Shown here: piece after piece, positions 7,986 to 17,567 of the stretch
How the letters are laid out: every line of letters starts with the position of its first letter
How positions within the stretch are numbered: the stretch's first letter is position 1
Origin: WLMZ01 sp031367435
GTDB taxonomy: Bacteria; Actinomycetota; Acidimicrobiia; Acidimicrobiales; Ilumatobacteraceae
Reading direction: 5' to 3'
Length of the DNA: 64,000 nucleotides
Assembly: GCA_031367435.1 (NCBI GenBank)
Contig: JANLPV010000095.1
Location: 1 to 64,000 of the forward strand
The notes under the pieces: model-generated
What the model was told of the DNA's origin: nothing
The model's database searches: none
Seen by the model: only the letters and a program-made list of their open reading frames with translations
Made by a program: the position numbers and the translations under genes

Positions 7986-9980
7986 ATGGCTCACACCAAC
8001 CGCCTCGCCGCCGAAACCAGTCCATACCTACGCCAGCACCAGGACAACCCGGTCGACTGGTATGCGTGGGGTCCCGAGGCGTTTGCCGCGGCGACCGAGC
8101 GCAATGTGCCGATCCTGTTGAGCGTTGGCTACAGCGCCTGCCACTGGTGTCACGTGATGGCACACGAGTGCTTTGAAGACATCGATGTCGCCACGGAGAT
8201 GACCCGACTGTTCGTCAACGTGAAGGTCGACCGCGAGGAACGCCCCGATGTCGACGCCATCTACATGGATGCTGTGCAGGCGCTCACCGGTCGAGGTGGC
8301 TGGCCGATGACCGTTTTTCTCACGCCAGATGGCAAGCCGTTCTACGGCGGCACATACTTTCCAAAAGCTCACTTCCTGAGCCTCATGAACACCATCGACG
8401 ATGTCTGGCGCACAAAGCCCGGTGATGTGATGCAGAACGTGTCGGCCTTGATGCAGGCACTCGGTCGCACCACCGAACTCACACCAGCCGACACCGTGCC
8501 TGGGGCCGAGCTGATCAACGCGGCGCTCGCGCAGCTCGGTCAGAACTTCGATTCCGTGTGGGGCGGTTTTGGCGGCGCACCGAAGTTTCCATCGACGATG
8601 AACCTCGATCTCGTGCTGCGCTCGTTTCTCAGCAACCCCAACGAAGCTGCGCAAACAATCGTCACCACCTCGCTCGACGCAATGGCAAGTGGCGGCATGT
8701 ACGACCACCTCGGCGGCGGGTTTGCGAGATACAGCGTTGATCGCGAATGGCTCGCCCCGCATTTCGAAAAGATGCTCTACGACCAGGCGCTGCTGGTGCG
8801 GGTGTACCTACATGCGTGGCTCGTCTTTGGTCACGATCGCTGGAAGCAGGTGATCGAGGAAACGATTGGCTACATCCTCAGCGAGATGACGCACCCCGCC
8901 GGAGGGTGGTACTCGGCCGAAGATGCCGACTCGCTCGACGGCACGGGCCATTCGCATGAGGGTGCGTTCTATACCTGGACCGCAGCGGAGGTCCGCGAGG
9001 TCCTCGGTGCCGATCTTGGCGCTGTTGCCGACGAATGGTACGAGATCACCGAGCAGGGCAACTTTGAAGGGCGCAACATCTTGTGCCGGATGCATCACCG
9101 CGCCGAGTTGATCCGGCCCGGCAACGTCGAGCAAGCCAGACAAATGCTCTTCGAAGCCCGCGCACGTCGGCCGCGGCCTGGCCTCGACAACAAGGTGCTC
9201 ACCGAGTGGAACGCGCTGTTCCTCGCGACTCTCGCCGAGGCAGGTGCGGCGATGGGCCGCCAAGATTGGCTGCAGGCCGCTGTGACCAACGCCGAGTTCC
9301 TGCTCAGCGAATTGCGCACGCCAGAAGGTCGCTGGCATCGCTCATGGCAGGCCGATGGCACGCCACATGCTCGTCACGCCGCGCTCGCCGCCGATCATGC
9401 CAACCTCATCGATGCCTTCACGCGACTTGCGGAGGCAACCGGCCAAGCACGCTGGATTACCGAGGCATGCAATGTTGCCGACGTACTCCTCGATCACTTT
9501 TGGGACACCGACGCGGGCGGAGTGTTCACCACAGCCGACGACGCCGAAGCCCTGATCGTGCGCCAGAAGGATCTGATGGACAACGCCACGCCGTCGGCGA
9601 ACTCGGTCACGGCGTTGGCGCTCTACCGGCTCGGCGCGCTCACCGGGCAGGGCCGCTTCACCAACCACGCTGATCAGACGCTGCAGCTCATCGCCCGCGT
9701 GATGACCCAGGCACCCACCGCATGTGGCAATGCGTTGGCGGCCGTCGAGATGCGTCACCGCGGTTTCACCGAGATTCTCGTGACCGGCAACCGCGGCGAT
9801 CTCGTCGCCGCGGTGCAACAGCGTTGGTTACCAAACGCCGTACTCGCATGGGGCGAGCGCTACGATTCGCCATTGTGGGAAGGTCGACCTGACGGCGCTG
9901 CGTACGTCTGTCACGACTTCGCGTGCGAGTTGCCGGTGAGCACGTCAGCCGACCTCGCTGCGTTATTGCCCAAACCTTGA
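7986..9980 (+). CDS. DUF255 thioredoxin-fold / six-hairpin glycosidase-like protein (YyaL/SSP411 family)
   Basis: A 664-residue protein of the widespread YyaL/spermatogenesis-associated-20 family. The N-terminal ~170 residues form a thioredoxin-like DUF255 domain beginning NRLAAETSPYLRQHQDNPVD, with the CxxC motif in GYSACHWCHVMAHECF (about residues 44-59) and GGWPMTVFLTP. The rest resembles an alpha/alpha toroid of N-acylglucosamine-epimerase type (FARYSVDREWLAPHFEKMLYD). The biochemical role of the family is not settled. The ATG at 7986 is preferred; an in-frame TTG lies immediately before it. It stands alone between inhA and a lipoprotein gene. Confidence 0.88.
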   Translation: MAHTNRLAAETSPYLRQHQDNPVDWYAWGPEAFAAATERNVPILLSVGYSACHWCHVMAHECFEDIDVATEMTRLFVNVKVDREERPDVDAIYMDAVQALTGRGGWPMTVFLTPDGKPFYGGTYFPKAHFLSLMNTIDDVWRTKPGDVMQNVSALMQALGRTTELTPADTVPGAELINAALAQLGQNFDSVWGGFGGAPKFPSTMNLDLVLRSFLSNPNEAAQTIVTTSLDAMASGGMYDHLGGGFARYSVDREWLAPHFEKMLYDQALLVRVYLHAWLVFGHDRWKQVIEETIGYILSEMTHPAGGWYSAEDADSLDGTGHSHEGAFYTWTAAEVREVLGADLGAVADEWYEITEQGNFEGRNILCRMHHRAELIRPGNVEQARQMLFEARARRPRPGLDNKVLTEWNALFLATLAEAGAAMGRQDWLQAAVTNAEFLLSELRTPEGRWHRSWQADGTPHARHAALAADHANLIDAFTRLAEATGQARWITEACNVADVLLDHFWDTDAGGVFTTADDAEALIVRQKDLMDNATPSANSVTALALYRLGALTGQGRFTNHADQTLQLIARVMTQAPTACGNALAAVEMRHRGFTEILVTGNRGDLVAAVQQRWLPNAVLAWGERYDSPLWEGRPDGAAYVCHDFACELPVSTSADLAALLPKP

Positions 9981-10043
9981 CAGGAACTCAGCGACTCGTT
10001 CGCGTAGAGTGCCACCCGTTGCGTTCACGAAAGGTATTTCACC

Positions 10044-10559
10044 ATGAAGGCCATCTCATTCGTCGCCGTTGGCGTCGCGTCATTACTCAGCCTCGCCGCT
10101 TGTTCAAGCTCGGGTTCAAAGACCGCGTCTTCGAGCCCCGGCGCCAGCGTGCCCGCGGGTGCCAGCGTGCCGGCAAACACAACTGCAGACTCAGGCCCGA
10201 AGTCGTCTGATTCGCCCAAGACCACCGCGCAACCATCGAAGGAATGCGCAACGTTCATTCTCGCCAGGAACACCGCGCTATCTGGCGACCGCACGAAGAT
10301 GGGAGAACTTCCCGACGAGTACAACAAGCTCTCCGCGAGCTTTGCGACGCTTGCAGCAAACGCGCCGGCCGACCTCAAGGCCGACTTCGCAGTGGTAAGC
10401 AAGACATACAGCGACCTCAGCGCGCTTGCCAAGAAGGCAGCAGATATTGCCGCGTTCAAGTCCAATCCCGACGCGCTGAAGCTCATTTCGGACTCGAAAT
10501 TCACGACGTCAATCGTCCGTGTCACGGAATACACCGCGAAGACATGCCCTGAGAAGTAG
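10044..10559 (+). CDS. small secreted lipoprotein of unknown function
   Basis: The first 20 residues are a lipoprotein signal peptide (MKAIS, a hydrophobic core, then the lipobox LAAC with Cys at about 20). A Ser/Thr/Ala/Pro-rich linker of about 40 residues follows, then a helical domain of about 100 residues with one Cys near its start (KECATF) and one at the end (KTCPEK), which may form a disulfide. After export it should be acylated at the lipobox Cys and anchored outside the membrane. A GAAAGGT ribosome site lies 8 bases before the ATG. No family is recognised. Confidence 0.8.
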   Translation: MKAISFVAVGVASLLSLAACSSSGSKTASSSPGASVPAGASVPANTTADSGPKSSDSPKTTAQPSKECATFILARNTALSGDRTKMGELPDEYNKLSASFATLAANAPADLKADFAVVSKTYSDLSALAKKAADIAAFKSNPDALKLISDSKFTTSIVRVTEYTAKTCPEK

Positions 10560-10606
10560 CTGCACGATCGGTCGCAGTCGCCGACTCTCACGGTGCCTGA
10601 GCCGTA

Positions 10607-11260
10607 TTACCAACCTCCACGATGAATGATCTCGCGAACGCTTCGACGCGGGCGGGTGGCGCTTCGGCCCTCGCCCTGAGCCGTACGCGGCTGGTCGGGC
10701 CAACCGAGCGCTATCGCACCGAGTAACTGCAGGTGATCGGGTATGTGTAACTCGGCACGCAGCTCAGCGTCGCCGGTAAACACCCCGAACAACAGCGCCC
10801 CAAGGCCAACGGACTCGGCGGCCAGCAGCAACGTGTTCAGCGACATCGACGCGTCGACCGTCCAATACGGCGTCGGCCAGGCGTGCACTCCCTCACCGAG
10901 ACCGGTACGCACCTTGTCTGCCTGCGAGTAACGCTCGACATAGGCCACCGGATCAGCAAGCGCCAACGCGATGACCGGTGCCCTCAGCAGGCCAGGCCAG
11001 CGGAAGTCGCCGCGTCGTTCGGCGGGCAGCGTGATGTCCCAAAAGCGGGCGGTGTCGGCACCTTCGAGCACCACGAGGTGCCAGCCCTGTGTCTTGCCAG
11101 CGCTCGGAGCCCGCGCCGCGAGATCGACGAGTTGGTCAACGAGGTCGGCGGGCACGGCGCGACTGTCGAACGAACGGGTCATCCGCCGTGAACGAACGAC
11201 CGTGCTGAAGTCCTTGCTCAGCGCGCCCCGAGCTTTACGAGGTCTTCGGCCATGGTCCAA
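10607..11260 (-). CDS. nitroreductase-family flavoprotein
   Basis: The 217-residue protein has the nitroreductase arrangement: an FMN phosphate-binding SRRMTRSF near residues 24-31, AARAPSAGKTQGWHLVVLEG (about 48-67), the dimer-core segment DASMSLNTLLLAAESVGLGA and the closing ALGWPDQ. Such enzymes use FMN and NAD(P)H to reduce nitro compounds, quinones or, in actinobacteria, sometimes F420-linked substrates. The ATG at 11260 overlaps the upstream gene by 43 bases, and no better start is present in frame, so the first ~15 residues are uncertain. It converges on the lipoprotein gene. Confidence 0.83.
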   Translation of the reverse strand: MDHGRRPRKARGALSKDFSTVVRSRRMTRSFDSRAVPADLVDQLVDLAARAPSAGKTQGWHLVVLEGADTARFWDITLPAERRGDFRWPGLLRAPVIALALADPVAYVERYSQADKVRTGLGEGVHAWPTPYWTVDASMSLNTLLLAAESVGLGALLFGVFTGDAELRAELHIPDHLQLLGAIALGWPDQPRTAQGEGRSATRPRRSVREIIHRGGW

Positions 11261-11874
11261 CCGTGCACGATGAGGGCACCGCCCTTTTTCACGTTCACCG
11301 AAGCGAACTGAGCCGCGACAGCCGGTGCGATCTTTTCTGGCTTGAGCGACTCATGATCGAGAAAACCGCTTTGCCCATTGGTCTTGGCGACAAATGTTTG
11401 CTCGTCATAGGTGGTATCGACACCGAAGCGCTTTGCCAGACGACGGCCCCATGCCCGCTCTTCGCCAACGGCGCGATGACCGGGGCGAGGAATCAGTTCG
11501 GTGAGGGACTTGAATGCCTCAAGGCCATCGGGGCGCACGAACCGGGTACCGACCACGACATCTTCGTCGGGAAAGGCCATCAGCGCGCGGTGATAGGCCT
11601 GGCCCATGAGGGCCTTGAGTACCTGATCACGACGAGAGGTGCGCTTTACGCTCAGCAGACCAAGCAGCACGCATGGGGTGCCACCAATACGTTCGAGTGT
11701 GGAAAACATCATGCCGTGGAGCACGCCGTCGGCGCGCGCCACAGTGCTGAGCACCCAATCCTCTTTTGCTTTCGAGACGTTCCCGATATCGAAGGCGCCG
11801 CCCATGGACGCCATCTCATCGAGGTCGGCGTCACTGAGCGCCGCGCAGTCCCTGGTGTCAACCTGGATTGCCAT
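11218..11874 (-). CDS. conserved hypothetical protein, possibly GNAT-like, 218 aa
   Basis: I do not recognise a named family. The pattern TPCVLLGLLSVKRTSRRDQV followed by a long helix (LKALMGQAYHRALMAF) and a strand ending VVVGTRFV recalls the acetyl-CoA-binding core of GNAT acetyltransferases, but without a clear R/QxxGxG/A signature, so this is a structural guess. The ATG at 11874 (MAIQVDTRD) is chosen over an upstream ATG that would add a basic, low-complexity leader. It overlaps the nitroreductase gene and is probably co-transcribed with it. Confidence 0.65.
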   Translation of the reverse strand: MAIQVDTRDCAALSDADLDEMASMGGAFDIGNVSKAKEDWVLSTVARADGVLHGMMFSTLERIGGTPCVLLGLLSVKRTSRRDQVLKALMGQAYHRALMAFPDEDVVVGTRFVRPDGLEAFKSLTELIPRPGHRAVGEERAWGRRLAKRFGVDTTYDEQTFVAKTNGQSGFLDHESLKPEKIAPAVAAQFASVNVKKGGALIVHGWTMAEDLVKLGAR

Positions 11875-12015
11875 TGCCCTACATGCTCCCCGTCGTCGTG
11901 GCACCGCAAGAGTGCGATGCGATTCAAAACAGGCCCCTATTCTGCCACCAAATCGCGGCCTTTTCGGCAACACGGCAAAAACCGTCGAACAACTCGTCCC
12001 AAAGGGCGCCGTTGG

Positions 12016-15000
12016 TTAGAGCATCACCGCGTCGTGGCCGAACGCGACGCGGAGTTCGCCGACGGCGCGATCGAGGTCGACACAAAAGTCATCGGCGAGA
12101 CGCAACGTCTTGCCCACACCGAGCTGCACGAACACCTGCGAATCGCCAGGGTGATCGCGAAGAATACGTTTGAGCTGGTGAATCTTAAGTTCATTGAGCA
12201 TGTTCGCCGGTAGCCGAAGCCTCAAGGGGGGCGCATTACCAGTGTCGAGACCCTCGAGTACGGCGATGTCCTGGGCCATGAACCCGACGCGTGTTTCATC
12301 CTTGCGGTCGAGGCGGCCCTTCACTGTGACGATGGCGTCGTCGACGAGTTTGTGACCCTGCTCGGCCAACGATCGCGGAAAGACAGTGACCTCGATCGTG
12401 GCATCAAGATCCTCGAGGGTGAACACCGCCATCTGATCGCCCTTCTTGGTGAACTTGCGCGATAGGCCGGTGATCACTCCCCCGAGGGTGAGAATCGAGC
12501 CGTCGTCACGTTCGGCGGCCTCGGCTACGCCGCAATCGACCTTACGACGCAACGCTGCTTCCACGCCCAACAACGGATGGTCGCTGATGTACAGACCGAG
12601 CATCTCTTTTTCGAACTTGAGTCGGTCGGCTTTGTCGAACTCTGCTTCAGGAATCGCGACGCGCTCGTTGAAACCATTCGGTTCCTCGTCGCCGATGTCA
12701 CCGAACAGACTCATCACGCCCTGGTCGCGTTCGCGCCGGCGGATGACGGCGGCATCGATGATCTGTTCGAACACCATGAGCAATCCCCGCCGCGGATGGC
12801 CAAGGCCATCGAACGCGCCGGCCTTGATGAGTGACTCGATGGTGCGCTTGTTCAACACGGTCTCGGGCACACGCTCAACAAAGTCGTAGAAGGACTCGTA
12901 CGTGCCGTTCTGGGCGCGTTCAGTAACGAGGTGTTCTACGAGTCCATCGCCGACGTTACGTACAGCTGAGAGCCCAAATGCGATGGCTCCCGGGCTACCG
13001 ACGGCCAACTCGACGCCAGCCGGGACCTGATGCGGCGACAGCGCAGCGAAATCGGCAACGGACCGATTGATATCGGGCGTGAGCACCTTGATGCCCATCG
13101 TGCGCGAGTCAGACAAATAGACCGCTGCCTTATCGAGGTTGCCCTTCACGCTGGTGAGCAGACAGGCGAAGTACTCGACTGGGTAATGCGCCTTGAGGTA
13201 ACCGGTTTGATAGGTGACGAGTCCGTAGCCAAACGTGTGACTCTTGTTGAACGCGTAGTCAGCGAACTTCTCGACGATGTCAAACAGTTGTTTACCGAGG
13301 GCGGTGCCGTAACCACTGCGCTCGCAACCGGACTCAAAGGTGGCGCGCTCTTTGGCCATGATCGCGCGATCTTTCTTGCCGCACGCCTTGCGCAAGTTGT
13401 CGGCGTCGGCGAGCGAGTAGCCGGCAAAGCGTTGGGCGACGCGCATCACGCTTTCCTGATAGATCATCAACCCGAACGTGTCGGCCAACACCTCCTCCGC
13501 GTCGGCGTGGAAGTACTCGACTGGTTTGCGGCCGTTCTTGCGATCGGCATAGTCGTAGTGCATATTCACGCTCATCGGGCCCGGCCGATACAACGCCAAC
13601 ACAGCAGACACATCTTCGAAGCTGTTCGGCAGCAGCGACTTGAGCAACGCTCGCATGGGCGGCGACTCGAGTTGGAACACGCCGATGGTGTCGCCCTTGC
13701 TCAGCAGATCGAACGTCGCCTGATCATCGAGCGTCACGGTGTCGATATCGAAGTCCGGATCGACGCGGGCACGCACCATCGCCACTGTGTCGGTGATGAC
13801 ATCGAGGTTGCGCAGGCCGAGGAAATCCATTTTGAGCAGGCCGAGCGCCTCGACTCCGTGCATTTCGTATTGGGTCACCACTGGTGACTTCGTGGGATCG
13901 CCGCCCGGATCGGGCTTGCGCTGTACCGGCAGATAGGTGGTGAGCGGATCCTTTGTAATCACCACGGCAGCCGCATGAATACCGTCGCTGCGTTTCAGGC
14001 CCTCAAGGCCCTTGGCGACATCGACCACGCGTTTAATGTCGGGGTCGGTCTCGTACATCGCGCGCAACTCGGCGGCCGCTTTGTAGCCGTCGGTGTATTC
14101 CGGATGCTTCTCGAAGCAGTACTTCAGCGGCGTGTCGCGACCCATCACGAGAGGTGGCATTGCCTTGGCAACCTTGTCACCCATGCCGTACGGATAGCCG
14201 AGCACGCGGGCCGCGTCCCGTACCGCGTTGCGGGCCTTGATCGTGCCAAACGTGATGATCTGCGCGACGTGATCGCGGCCGTACGTTTCGGTCGCGTAGC
14301 GGATCATCTCGTCGCGATAGCGCGAGTCGAAGTCCATGTCGATGTCGGGCATGCTGATTCGACTTGGGTTGAGGAACCGTTCGAACAGCAGGTCGTAACG
14401 AATCGGGTCGAGCTCAGTGATCCGTAAGCAGTAGGCCACTGCGCAGCCTGCGGCCGAGCCTCGGCCGGGGCCAACGCGGATGCCTTGATCCTTTGCGTGT
14501 TTGATGAGATCCCACACGATGAGGAAGTAACTGCTGAAACCCATGTCGGCGATGACTTTGAGCTCATAGGAGATGCGTTCGACCACAGCGCTCGGCAGCT
14601 GACCGTTGGCGGAGTTGGAGCCCCATCGCATCGCCGCACCTTCCCATGCGATGTGATTGAGATACTCGGTGTCGTTGTTGAAGCCCTCGGGTATGGGGAA
14701 GTTTGGTAGCTGCGGTTTGCCGAACTCGATGGTGACGTCGGCCCGTTCAGCCACCCACAACGTGTTATCGCACGCCTCTGGGTATTGGCGAAAGAGATAA
14801 CGCATTTCGTCGGCGGTCTTGAGGTAATGCTCTTGACCTTCGAACTTGAATCGCTTCGGGTCGCTCAGCATCGCGCCGGTTTGCACACACAGCAGCGCAT
14901 CATGCGACTCATGGTCTTCGCGGTGGGTGTAGTGGCTGTCGTTCGTGGCGATGATCGGCGCGCCGATCTTGCGCGCGATTTCGATCAGCTTCGGATTCGT

Positions 15001-15597
15001 TTCAAGTTGAGCTGGTAGTCCGTGATCTTGCAGCTCGACAAACAGATTGTGCTTGCCGAAGATGTCTTGCAGACGCGCGGCCTTTGCCAATGCGCCCTTC
15101 TCGTCGTGGTTGAGTAGCGACTGCAACACGTGTCCGCCGAGACAACCCGTCGTGGCGATGAGACCCGAGCTGTATCGCTCGAGCAACTCCCAATCCATCC
15201 GTGGTTTGTAGTAGTAGCCCTCGAGGAAGGCGAGGCTGCTCAGCTGAATGAGATTGCGGTATCCCTCGTTGGTCTCGGCCAGCAACGTGAGGTGGTAATA
15301 CTGCTTCTTGCCGCCTTCGGCCTCGCCGCCGGAATCATCGACCCGGCCACGCCGTGGTGGACGCTCAGATCGGGTCTCGTAGGCCATGTACGCCTCGGTA
15401 CCGATGACGGGCTTCACGCCATGCTCTTGGCACTCACGATAGAAATCGAGCACCCCGTACATGTTGCCATGGTCGGTCATGCCGAGCGCCGGCTGACCAT
15501 CAGCTGCGGCCTTGGCCACGAGTTCGTCGAGACGAGCGGCACCGTCGAGCATCGAGAACTCGGTGTGCACATGCAGATGCGTGAATGAATCTGCCAA
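12016..15597 (-). CDS. dnaE: DNA polymerase III alpha subunit
   Basis: The main replicative polymerase subunit. An N-terminal PHP domain starts HLHVHTEFSMLDG (about residues 6-18). The C-family polymerase core follows with the catalytic aspartates in MPDIDMDFDSRYRDEM and the conserved ITFGTIKARNAVRDAARVLG. Then come helix-hairpin-helix segments and a C-terminal OB fold (GGVITGLSRKFTKKGDQMAV). The total, about 1193 residues, is normal for a DnaE1. I place the start at a TTG (15597) because the frame before it is not conserved-looking and a strong AGAGAGGGG ribosome site precedes it by about 6 bases. Confidence 0.97.
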   Translation of the reverse strand: MADSFTHLHVHTEFSMLDGAARLDELVAKAAADGQPALGMTDHGNMYGVLDFYRECQEHGVKPVIGTEAYMAYETRSERPPRRGRVDDSGGEAEGGKKQYYHLTLLAETNEGYRNLIQLSSLAFLEGYYYKPRMDWELLERYSSGLIATTGCLGGHVLQSLLNHDEKGALAKAARLQDIFGKHNLFVELQDHGLPAQLETNPKLIEIARKIGAPIIATNDSHYTHREDHESHDALLCVQTGAMLSDPKRFKFEGQEHYLKTADEMRYLFRQYPEACDNTLWVAERADVTIEFGKPQLPNFPIPEGFNNDTEYLNHIAWEGAAMRWGSNSANGQLPSAVVERISYELKVIADMGFSSYFLIVWDLIKHAKDQGIRVGPGRGSAAGCAVAYCLRITELDPIRYDLLFERFLNPSRISMPDIDMDFDSRYRDEMIRYATETYGRDHVAQIITFGTIKARNAVRDAARVLGYPYGMGDKVAKAMPPLVMGRDTPLKYCFEKHPEYTDGYKAAAELRAMYETDPDIKRVVDVAKGLEGLKRSDGIHAAAVVITKDPLTTYLPVQRKPDPGGDPTKSPVVTQYEMHGVEALGLLKMDFLGLRNLDVITDTVAMVRARVDPDFDIDTVTLDDQATFDLLSKGDTIGVFQLESPPMRALLKSLLPNSFEDVSAVLALYRPGPMSVNMHYDYADRKNGRKPVEYFHADAEEVLADTFGLMIYQESVMRVAQRFAGYSLADADNLRKACGKKDRAIMAKERATFESGCERSGYGTALGKQLFDIVEKFADYAFNKSHTFGYGLVTYQTGYLKAHYPVEYFACLLTSVKGNLDKAAVYLSDSRTMGIKVLTPDINRSVADFAALSPHQVPAGVELAVGSPGAIAFGLSAVRNVGDGLVEHLVTERAQNGTYESFYDFVERVPETVLNKRTIESLIKAGAFDGLGHPRRGLLMVFEQIIDAAVIRRRERDQGVMSLFGDIGDEEPNGFNERVAIPEAEFDKADRLKFEKEMLGLYISDHPLLGVEAALRRKVDCGVAEAAERDDGSILTLGGVITGLSRKFTKKGDQMAVFTLEDLDATIEVTVFPRSLAEQGHKLVDDAIVTVKGRLDRKDETRVGFMAQDIAVLEGLDTGNAPPLRLRLPANMLNELKIHQLKRILRDHPGDSQVFVQLGVGKTLRLADDFCVDLDRAVGELRVAFGHDAVML

Positions 15598-15762
15598 CGA
15601 CGTCCCCTCTCTCTCGCTCTGGCCGTGAAGCACGCACAGTGTGAGCGAACTACACAGCTGTGATTTGAGCGACTCTAGCAGCAACACGCCGATGCGCCAG
15701 CGGGCACCATGCGGCCACATTGTGGCTCGTCGCGCACCCGTGCGATCGGCAGAGCCTCGCTG

Positions 15763-16341
15763 CTAGAGGTACGTGCCGGGCCGATCGGGAAGTGGCTGCT
15801 GGCGGCCATCGGCCGCTGCTCCGCCGACGAGACGTGGGTCGACCATGCCCTGCTCCGTGGAGCCCGGGGGCAATCCACGCATCTGTTCGAGCTGTTGGCG
15901 CGAGGCGATCTGCTGCGCGAACAGTGTGGCCTGGATGCCATGGAACAAACCCTCGAGCCAGCCAACCAGCTGAGCCTTGGCAATTCGGATCTCACCGATG
16001 GACGGCGGTTCGCCCTCCTTGAACGGCAACGCGAGCATGTGCAGTTCTTGTTGCAGATCCGGTGACAACGCATCAGAGAGCTCGACGATGGACCGTTCAT
16101 AGATCTCTGCCAAGCGCTCGCGACTCGCCTCATCGAAATCGGCGCCCTTGACCTCGTCGAGGAGTTGGCGGATCATCGAACCGATTCGCATCACTTTTGC
16201 TGGGGATGTGACCGTCTCAATGGGAACTTCACCTGTTGATGGTCGCATCGTCTCCATGAGCACTCCATGCTCAATGCCATCACTCTCTGGGCTGGTGGGG
16301 GTCGTAGGGGTTTGGTTCGATTCGCTGGTGTCGTCGGTCAT
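15763..16341 (-). CDS. bpa: bacterial proteasome activator (ATP-independent)
   Basis: The protein matches the mycobacterial proteasome activator Bpa/PafE (Rv3780): the core PAKVMRIGSMIRQLLDEV, LAEIYERSIVELSDAL and IAKAQLVGWLEGLFHGIQ (about residues 47-145) and the extreme C-terminus GTYL, which corresponds to the GQYL tail that docks into the 20S alpha-ring pockets. Bpa forms a dodecameric ring that opens the 20S core and feeds it unfolded proteins without ATP. An AGGAG ribosome site lies 5 bases before the ATG. The N-terminal 40 residues are acidic and disordered. No proteasome subunit genes are in this window. Confidence 0.93.
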   Translation of the reverse strand: MTDDTSESNQTPTTPTSPESDGIEHGVLMETMRPSTGEVPIETVTSPAKVMRIGSMIRQLLDEVKGADFDEASRERLAEIYERSIVELSDALSPDLQQELHMLALPFKEGEPPSIGEIRIAKAQLVGWLEGLFHGIQATLFAQQIASRQQLEQMRGLPPGSTEQGMVDPRLVGGAAADGRQQPLPDRPGTYL

Positions 16342-16353
16342 CAGATCTCCTGT

Positions 16354-17514
16354 CTAGCGCGCGCCGAGGCGAGCGAGCAATGGTACGTACATCTCTGCGC
16401 TCGTGAGGCTGCCATGGCGGCAGACGAGCTCGAACGGTCCAGAATCGGCTGGATCGAAGAACGTGACGGGTTCACGCGCCACGAGTGCAACATCGCCGAG
16501 GCGTGCTGCCACGGGCGCCGACACAACGGGACCGAACCAACCTTCGTCGATGGTCTGTTCGCGACTGACGACCCATGCCTGATCGGCGTGATCGTTCTGC
16601 GCGGCAACGAGTAGATCGCGTTGGCAACCGGCGCGCGCGTGCAGCCATCGGAAGCGACCCTCGCCCGACTGTGCGCGCACCATCGCAAGGAGCGCGGGCG
16701 TTGGTCGCACGATGTTGTTACCCACGTGAACCTGACCATGATCGGCCGTAACGACGAGCGCAGCGGTGGCGGGCATCGCCTGTAACACCCGAGCGATCAA
16801 CGCGTCGACGGTCGCGAGTTCGGCATCGTAGAAGTCACCGAAGCCGCGTTCGTGGGCGATCTTGTCGATGCCGTCGTAATAGGCGTAAACAAAGCGTTCG
16901 CCCGCAGCCATCTGACGACCGATCTCAACGGCAATGCTCGACGCCACCCGCCACCCAGTAGGCCGCGAACCACGAAGATGTGCTTCGGTGAACGCTGACC
17001 CTTCGAGTTCCGCGCGACTGATGACTGGCGGTGACTCACCAAGAAACGGAGCGAATGTTTGCACATCGCGCGGCGGATGCGAACGGCGCACGTCGCCGCG
17101 TTCGGTGTGCCAGCGCAACACGTTGACGATGTCGCCGCCCAACTCGATGCGATAGCCAACGAGGCCATGTTCGCCGGGTGTGAGTCCCGTGGCGATCGAG
17201 GTAAGCGCCGTTGCCGTAGTGGATGGCGCCACAGTCGTGATGGCCGACGCCTGCATGGTTGCCATGGTGGGTGTGAGGTGCAATCGGCTCTGCCATTGCT
17301 CCCAACCGAGCCCGTCGATGACGAGAACGACGACCTGATCGGCAACGCCCACGAACGACGGCATCCAGCGCGGCAGTGCGACGCCGCGTGGTGCCAGCAG
17401 AGCCGGCACGATGCCGCGCACGTTCGCCCCGGAGTAGTCAGGAAGGATGGGTTGGCTGTTCACGACCGCCCCAGTCGACCACGTCCGCGGCGATTTTGCT
17501 ACACGCTGCGTCAT
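16354..17514 (-). CDS. alkaline-phosphatase-superfamily phosphodiesterase/nucleotide pyrophosphatase
   Basis: The metal-binding core of the alkaline phosphatase superfamily is recognisable: VVVLVIDGLGWEQW with the first metal-binding Asp, the nucleophile region ITTVAPSTTATALTSIATG (Thr nucleophile) with TPGEHGLVGYR, and the later metal ligands in YYDGIDKIAHERG and LVVTADHGQVHVG. Related actinobacterial proteins are annotated as type I phosphodiesterases or nucleotide pyrophosphatases. No signal peptide is seen, so it is likely cytoplasmic. The start is uncertain: ATG at 17514, or GTG at 17463, which is preceded by a G-rich stretch. It ends 12 bases before bpa, so the two may be co-transcribed. 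Confidence 0.8.
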   Translation of the reverse strand: MTQRVAKSPRTWSTGAVVNSQPILPDYSGANVRGIVPALLAPRGVALPRWMPSFVGVADQVVVLVIDGLGWEQWQSRLHLTPTMATMQASAITTVAPSTTATALTSIATGLTPGEHGLVGYRIELGGDIVNVLRWHTERGDVRRSHPPRDVQTFAPFLGESPPVISRAELEGSAFTEAHLRGSRPTGWRVASSIAVEIGRQMAAGERFVYAYYDGIDKIAHERGFGDFYDAELATVDALIARVLQAMPATAALVVTADHGQVHVGNNIVRPTPALLAMVRAQSGEGRFRWLHARAGCQRDLLVAAQNDHADQAWVVSREQTIDEGWFGPVVSAPVAARLGDVALVAREPVTFFDPADSGPFELVCRHGSLTSAEMYVPLLARLGAR

Positions 17515-17567
17515 CGCGCGTCGCGGACGATCCACCGTGACACTCACTTTCGGCCTACGATACCCAC

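Noticed and set aside
9977..10010. TTGACA with a downstream TAGAGT as a promoter for the lipoprotein gene
   Set aside because: The two hexamers are 22 bases apart, outside the usual 16-19, so I do not call it as a promoter, although the -10-like TAGAGT alone may be used.
13030..13887. Long plus-strand open frame of 285 codons inside dnaE
   Set aside because: It is antisense to the conserved polymerase core; high-G+C genes commonly leave such open frames on the opposite strand. The translation has no recognisable domain.
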